Shown here piece after piece: positions 61,082 to 64,000 of a DNA stretch of 64,000 nucleotides. The DNA comes from Firmicutes bacterium UBA6806 (GTDB taxonomy: Bacteria > Bacillota > Clostridia > Peptostreptococcales > Acidaminobacteraceae): contig DKFC01000008.1 in assembly GCA_002452745.1 (NCBI GenBank), positions 1 through 64,000 of the forward strand, written 5' to 3'. The notes below the pieces were generated by a model, which saw only the letters and a program-made list of their open reading frames with translations, had not been told where the DNA came from and did not search any database. A program made the position numbers and the translations under genes. How positions within the stretch are numbered: the stretch's first letter is position 1; each line of letters starts with the position of its first letter.

Positions 61082-61963
61082 TTACTTTTTCATTACAACT
61101 CGGTTGCACAACGTTCCTAGACGCTCTATCTCGCACTTCACCACATCGTTATCCTTCAGGTATCTCGGCGGATTAAATCCCATGCCGACACCTGACGGCG
61201 TTCCCGTTATCATAATATCACCTGGGAGAAGTGTCAGTCCTTTGGAAAAATCCTCTAAAAGCGTTGGCAAAGAGAAAATCAAGTTATCAGTAACCCCTTC
61301 TTGTCTCAATTCCTCGTTGACATAACTCTTGATTTTTAAGCTCGGGGGAAAATCAATTTCATCCGCGGTTATAATAAATGATCCCATAGCTGTAAAACCA
61401 TCAAGAGATTTTCCTCGATGCCACTGAATATGCCGGGTTTGCAAATCGCGTGCAGAATAGTCGTTAAAAACTGCATATCCAAAGACGACATCTGCTGCAT
61501 CGGCGGCCTTGACGTCCTTGCATTCTCTTTTGATAATGAGCCCCAGCTCAACTTCATAGTCTACTTGAGTTGTCACAGAAGAATCCACAACAAGTGGTTT
61601 TCCATCCCCTAAAATTTCGCCTACCAGTTTTGAAAAATAGATGGGTTCACTTGGAATTCCCGTTAAATTAGCAGTTTTACCTTCAAGTTCTCTGGCGTGA
61701 TCCAAATAGTTTTTGCCAACACAGATTAGATTTCTCACTGGCCTTTTTATGGGGGCTATAAATTCGACATCTTTCATCTCAATCCCTTTTGCTTCAGTGA
61801 GCTTTCTATGGATTTCCCTTGAAATGTCATCCCAATTTTCTACGAGTTCCTGAAAAGATTCCAAGTGTATGCCCAGTATTTTATCTATGGGATACACCTT
61901 CTCTTCCTTCACGATGCAATATCCAATATCCACATGGTTCTTTAAACACTTTGCTATTTTCAT
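61082..61963 (-). CDS. Fumarylacetoacetate hydrolase family protein
   Basis: Members hydrolyse C-C bonds, hydrate or decarboxylate small keto acids with a divalent metal. The 293-residue protein has a short N-domain and the FAH core: ICVGKNYLDHARELEG, the metal-binding YEVELGLIIKRE, FGYAVFNDYSARDLQ and ITGTPSGVGMGFNPP. This length and order match oxaloacetate decarboxylase (FAHD1-like) or 2-hydroxyhepta-diene-dioate isomerase relatives. The substrate cannot be assigned; oxaloacetate tautomer or decarboxylase activity would fit the C4-acid metabolism nearby. Confidence 0.88.
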   Translation of the reverse strand: MKIAKCLKNHVDIGYCIVKEEKVYPIDKILGIHLESFQELVENWDDISREIHRKLTEAKGIEMKDVEFIAPIKRPVRNLICVGKNYLDHARELEGKTANLTGIPSEPIYFSKLVGEILGDGKPLVVDSSVTTQVDYEVELGLIIKRECKDVKAADAADVVFGYAVFNDYSARDLQTRHIQWHRGKSLDGFTAMGSFIITADEIDFPPSLKIKSYVNEELRQEGVTDNLIFSLPTLLEDFSKGLTLLPGDIMITGTPSGVGMGFNPPRYLKDNDVVKCEIERLGTLCNRVVMKK

Positions 61964-62097
61964 ATGCCCTCCTAAATCACAATATCATTATCCTATTTGT
62001 CCGATAAAATTACAAGATAAATCCGCTAACTCCACAAATTTAGGGTACAATAAATACTAAGACACAACAATTCTATGAAGCAAGACAGGAGGCCATC

Positions 62098-63498
62098 ATG
62101 AAAATAAAATTTCTCGGAGCTGCCGGTCATGTAACCGGCTCCATGTATCTCGTTGAAACGGAAACCCTAAAGTTCCTAATTGACTGCGGTCAATTCCAAG
62201 GAACACTTGAAGAAGAACAACTTAATTATAAAAACTGGGAATTCGAGGCCAGTCATCTGGACTTTATTATCTTGACACATGCCCATGTAGATCATTCGGG
62301 AAGAATCCCCCTTCTTGTCAAAAAGGGTTTTAACGGCAAAATCTACTGCACCTATCCTACGATGCAACTGGCAGACATCCTCCTCAGGGATTCCGGCAAA
62401 ATACATGAAGCCGAAACCGATTGGGAGAATAAAAAAAGAGAACGTGCTGGACTGGACAAGGTTTCACCGCTCTTTACAGAAGATGATGCGATTGACGCGA
62501 TTCAATATTTATACCCATTGGACTATCATCAAAACATTTCAGTTTCCAACCACTTTTCATTTGAACTTGTAAATGCTGGCCATTTACTGGGATCTGCTTC
62601 TGTTATAATCACCTTTTCAGAAAATGGAGAGTCTAAGAAACTTGTCTTTTCAGGCGATCTCGGCAATAGCACAAATTTCTTGCAGGAAAATCCTGAAAAA
62701 ATCACGGCTGCCAACTACTTGGTGATGGAATCCACCTATGGAAACCGCCTGCATCAAGACATCGAAACTAGAACCGATAAACTGGTGGATATCATTGTCG
62801 ATGCCTACAAAGACGGCGGAACAGTTATTATTCCCTCCTTTGCCGTGGGGAGAACACAGGAAATTATCTTCGAACTCAATCACTATATCCGCACACATGA
62901 AACTGAAAAATCTGAGATTTTAGATCGAATTCCAATTTATGTGGATTCTCCATTGGCACTTGACGCAACTTCCATCTACTCTCACAATAGTCAGTATATG
63001 AGTGAACTGATTAAAAGCTATGGAGAAAGTCCATTTAAACTCAAGAATCTACATCTGGTCAACTCAAATGAAGCCTCCATTGCCTTGAACAGAGACAGTT
63101 CTCCAAAAGTAATCATCTCTGCAAGCGGCATGTGTGAGGCTGGGCGAGTTAAACATCATCTCAAACACAATCTTTGGAAAAGCAGTACACATGTTATTTT
63201 CATCGGTTATCAAGCAGAAGAAACCCTTGGCCGTGCCATTAAAGACGGCGCCAAAAAAGTCCGAATTCTCGATGAAGATATCGCCATAAAAGCTCATATT
63301 CACGCCATCTCTGGATTTTCAGGACATGCAGACATGAACCACCTCCTAGAGTGGGCCAAGTCCATCGAGGGACTTGAAAAAATCTTTATCACCCACGGAG
63401 AGGAAGATGCTTCACATTTCTTCAAAGAAAAGCTTTCTGAAATCAAATCCTGTGACATTGAAATTCCCAACCTAAATGACTGTTTCGAAATTCTCTAG
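62098..63498 (+). CDS. Beta-CASP metallo-beta-lactamase-fold ribonuclease-like protein
   Basis: The 466-residue protein belongs to the CPSF/RNase J-related beta-CASP family of RNA-processing hydrolases. The zinc motif HxHxDH is at residues 61-66 (LTHAHVDHSGRIP), with later ligands in NAGHLLGSA and FSGDLGN. A beta-CASP insert (VIIPSFAVGRTQEIIFEL) and SASGMCEAGRVKHH and ISGFSGHADMNHLLEW follow. RNase J has about 555 residues with a C-terminal domain that is lacking here. AGGAGG precedes the ATG. Its exact substrate is unknown. Confidence 0.93.
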   Translation: MKIKFLGAAGHVTGSMYLVETETLKFLIDCGQFQGTLEEEQLNYKNWEFEASHLDFIILTHAHVDHSGRIPLLVKKGFNGKIYCTYPTMQLADILLRDSGKIHEAETDWENKKRERAGLDKVSPLFTEDDAIDAIQYLYPLDYHQNISVSNHFSFELVNAGHLLGSASVIITFSENGESKKLVFSGDLGNSTNFLQENPEKITAANYLVMESTYGNRLHQDIETRTDKLVDIIVDAYKDGGTVIIPSFAVGRTQEIIFELNHYIRTHETEKSEILDRIPIYVDSPLALDATSIYSHNSQYMSELIKSYGESPFKLKNLHLVNSNEASIALNRDSSPKVIISASGMCEAGRVKHHLKHNLWKSSTHVIFIGYQAEETLGRAIKDGAKKVRILDEDIAIKAHIHAISGFSGHADMNHLLEWAKSIEGLEKIFITHGEEDASHFFKEKLSEIKSCDIEIPNLNDCFEIL

Positions 63499-63502
63499 GC
63501 AT

Positions 63503-63550
63503 ATTAAAAGCCTGCCCACTGCATTTCATGCGGCTGGACAGGCTTTATGC
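63503..63550. terminator. Bidirectional terminator after the beta-CASP gene
   Basis: AAAGCCTGCCCA (63507-63518) pairs with TGGACAGGCTTT (63535-63546). T-rich sequence follows more clearly on the minus strand (TTTTAATAT), and it lies between two converging genes. Confidence 0.8.
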
Positions 63551-63559
63551 ATATCTGAT

Positions 63560-64000
63560 TTATTTTTTCTTCTTGCCAATGGTCAAAAGCAATCCCAACG
63601 CCATAGATAAAAAAGCTGCTGCCAAAACCCTATACTCTCCTGGGAGCAAAAAGGTAATCGTATGCGCAGGTACCCAAAAAAGGGGAACTGTCTTAAATAT
63701 TACAAACGAGATAAATCCCTTCCAGTCAATTCTGTCAACAACTTGAGCAGAAGTGGGCTTCACAATTCCCTCGCCATATTTTAGATCTAAATAAGTGTCT
63801 GTATATCTGTGAAAAGCCATCATTGTCGGTCCAAAAGTCATATTCATCAGCAAACTTGTAAAAAATGCAAATGCAAGGGGCATGCCCTTTCCAAAGAGAT
63901 ATCCCTTTTCAATTGCCGCAGTGGTTCCCGCTGCAAAGATTTGAAAAATCAATGTAATCACACATCCTAGAAATCCCCAAATGAGAACTCTGTAAACAAA
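63560..64000 (-). CDS. Membrane protein of unknown function, cut by the right edge
   Basis: The frame stays open to the last base of the window (no stop between 63961 and 64000), so the N-terminus is missing and a GTG at 63961 is probably internal. The visible 147 residues have about three to four hydrophobic segments, the segment MNMTFGPTMMAFHRYTDTY and a basic C-terminus ending KKKK. I do not recognise the family. It converges on the beta-CASP gene across a bidirectional terminator. Confidence 0.7.
   Translation of the reverse strand, partial: FVYRVLIWGFLGCVITLIFQIFAAGTTAAIEKGYLFGKGMPLAFAFFTSLLMNMTFGPTMMAFHRYTDTYLDLKYGEGIVKPTSAQVVDRIDWKGFISFVIFKTVPLFWVPAHTITFLLPGEYRVLAAAFLSMALGLLLTIGKKKK

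Noticed and set aside
1..64000. CRISPR arrays, tRNA genes, insertion sequences or prophage genes
   Set aside because: No regularly spaced repeats, cloverleaf genes, transposases, integrases or phage structural genes were found; spacers are short and mostly explained by promoters and terminators.

Overview
The window looks like a chromosomal segment of a low-GC Firmicute of the class Clostridia. Evidence: strong AGGAGG ribosome-binding sites, A/T-rich spacers with U-tailed terminators, and the conserved Firmicutes blocks birA-coaX-dusB-lysS and purR-spoVG-glmU-prs-pth-mfd-mazG-rqcP-divIC. The metabolic genes (split methylmalonyl-CoA mutase, biotin-dependent sodium-pumping decarboxylase, class I iron-sulfur fumarase, CoA transferase) suggest an anaerobic fermenter making propionate through succinate, as in Fusibacter- or Acidaminobacter-like clostridia; the genus is a guess. 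Nearly all genes lie on the minus strand. Only murC and a beta-CASP metallo-hydrolase are on the plus strand. No tRNA, rRNA gene body, CRISPR array, insertion sequence or prophage was seen.

Layout. 1-365: tandem rRNA-type promoters firing out of the left edge, then the lysS terminator. 366-4719: lysS, dusB, coaX, birA. 4762-6967: a chemoreceptor. 7069-16261: the propionate module (decarboxylase beta, biotin carrier, gamma/delta and alpha subunits, epimerase, MeaB, mutase small and large subunits, CoA transferase). 16378-18573: a DUF3870 protein and an aspartate/alanine-exchanger-type permease behind a structured leader that carries an intrinsic terminator. 18686-21139: a methyltransferase, both fumarase subunits and a FlK-like thioesterase. 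21199-24783: ftsH and tilS. 24800-31690: a LacI-controlled oligosaccharide locus (ABC permeases, binding lipoprotein, GH3 glycosidase, LacI regulator with two operators). 31755-34618: tldE and tldD. 34753-49608: the conserved housekeeping block, with ppx and a second chemoreceptor inserted. 49712-51211: murC. 51235-54024: LytR-CpsA-Psr protein, 3-hydroxyacyl-CoA dehydrogenase and crotonase. 54101-57891: small membrane protein, lspA, cls, trmB, pyrE. 57953-60975: two envelope proteins (DUF4015 and an SH3/L,D-transpeptidase). 61082-64000: FAH-family hydrolase, beta-CASP protein, and a membrane protein cut by the right edge.

How it works together (inference from families). Fumarase supplies the fumarate/malate interconversion. 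Succinyl-CoA is isomerised by the B12-dependent mutase, repaired by MeaB, epimerised, and decarboxylated by a membrane complex that exports sodium. The CoA transferase can move CoA from propionyl-CoA back to succinate. Several genes that flank these blocks in spore formers (yabP, yabQ, spoVT, spoIIE) are missing, while spoVG keeps a sigma-H-like promoter.

The least explained feature is the roughly 230-nt leader of the exchanger-type permease (18330-18573). It has an extended -10 promoter, a bulged hairpin, a strong U-tailed terminator and a further helix before the start codon. It is the best candidate here for an undescribed cis-regulatory RNA.
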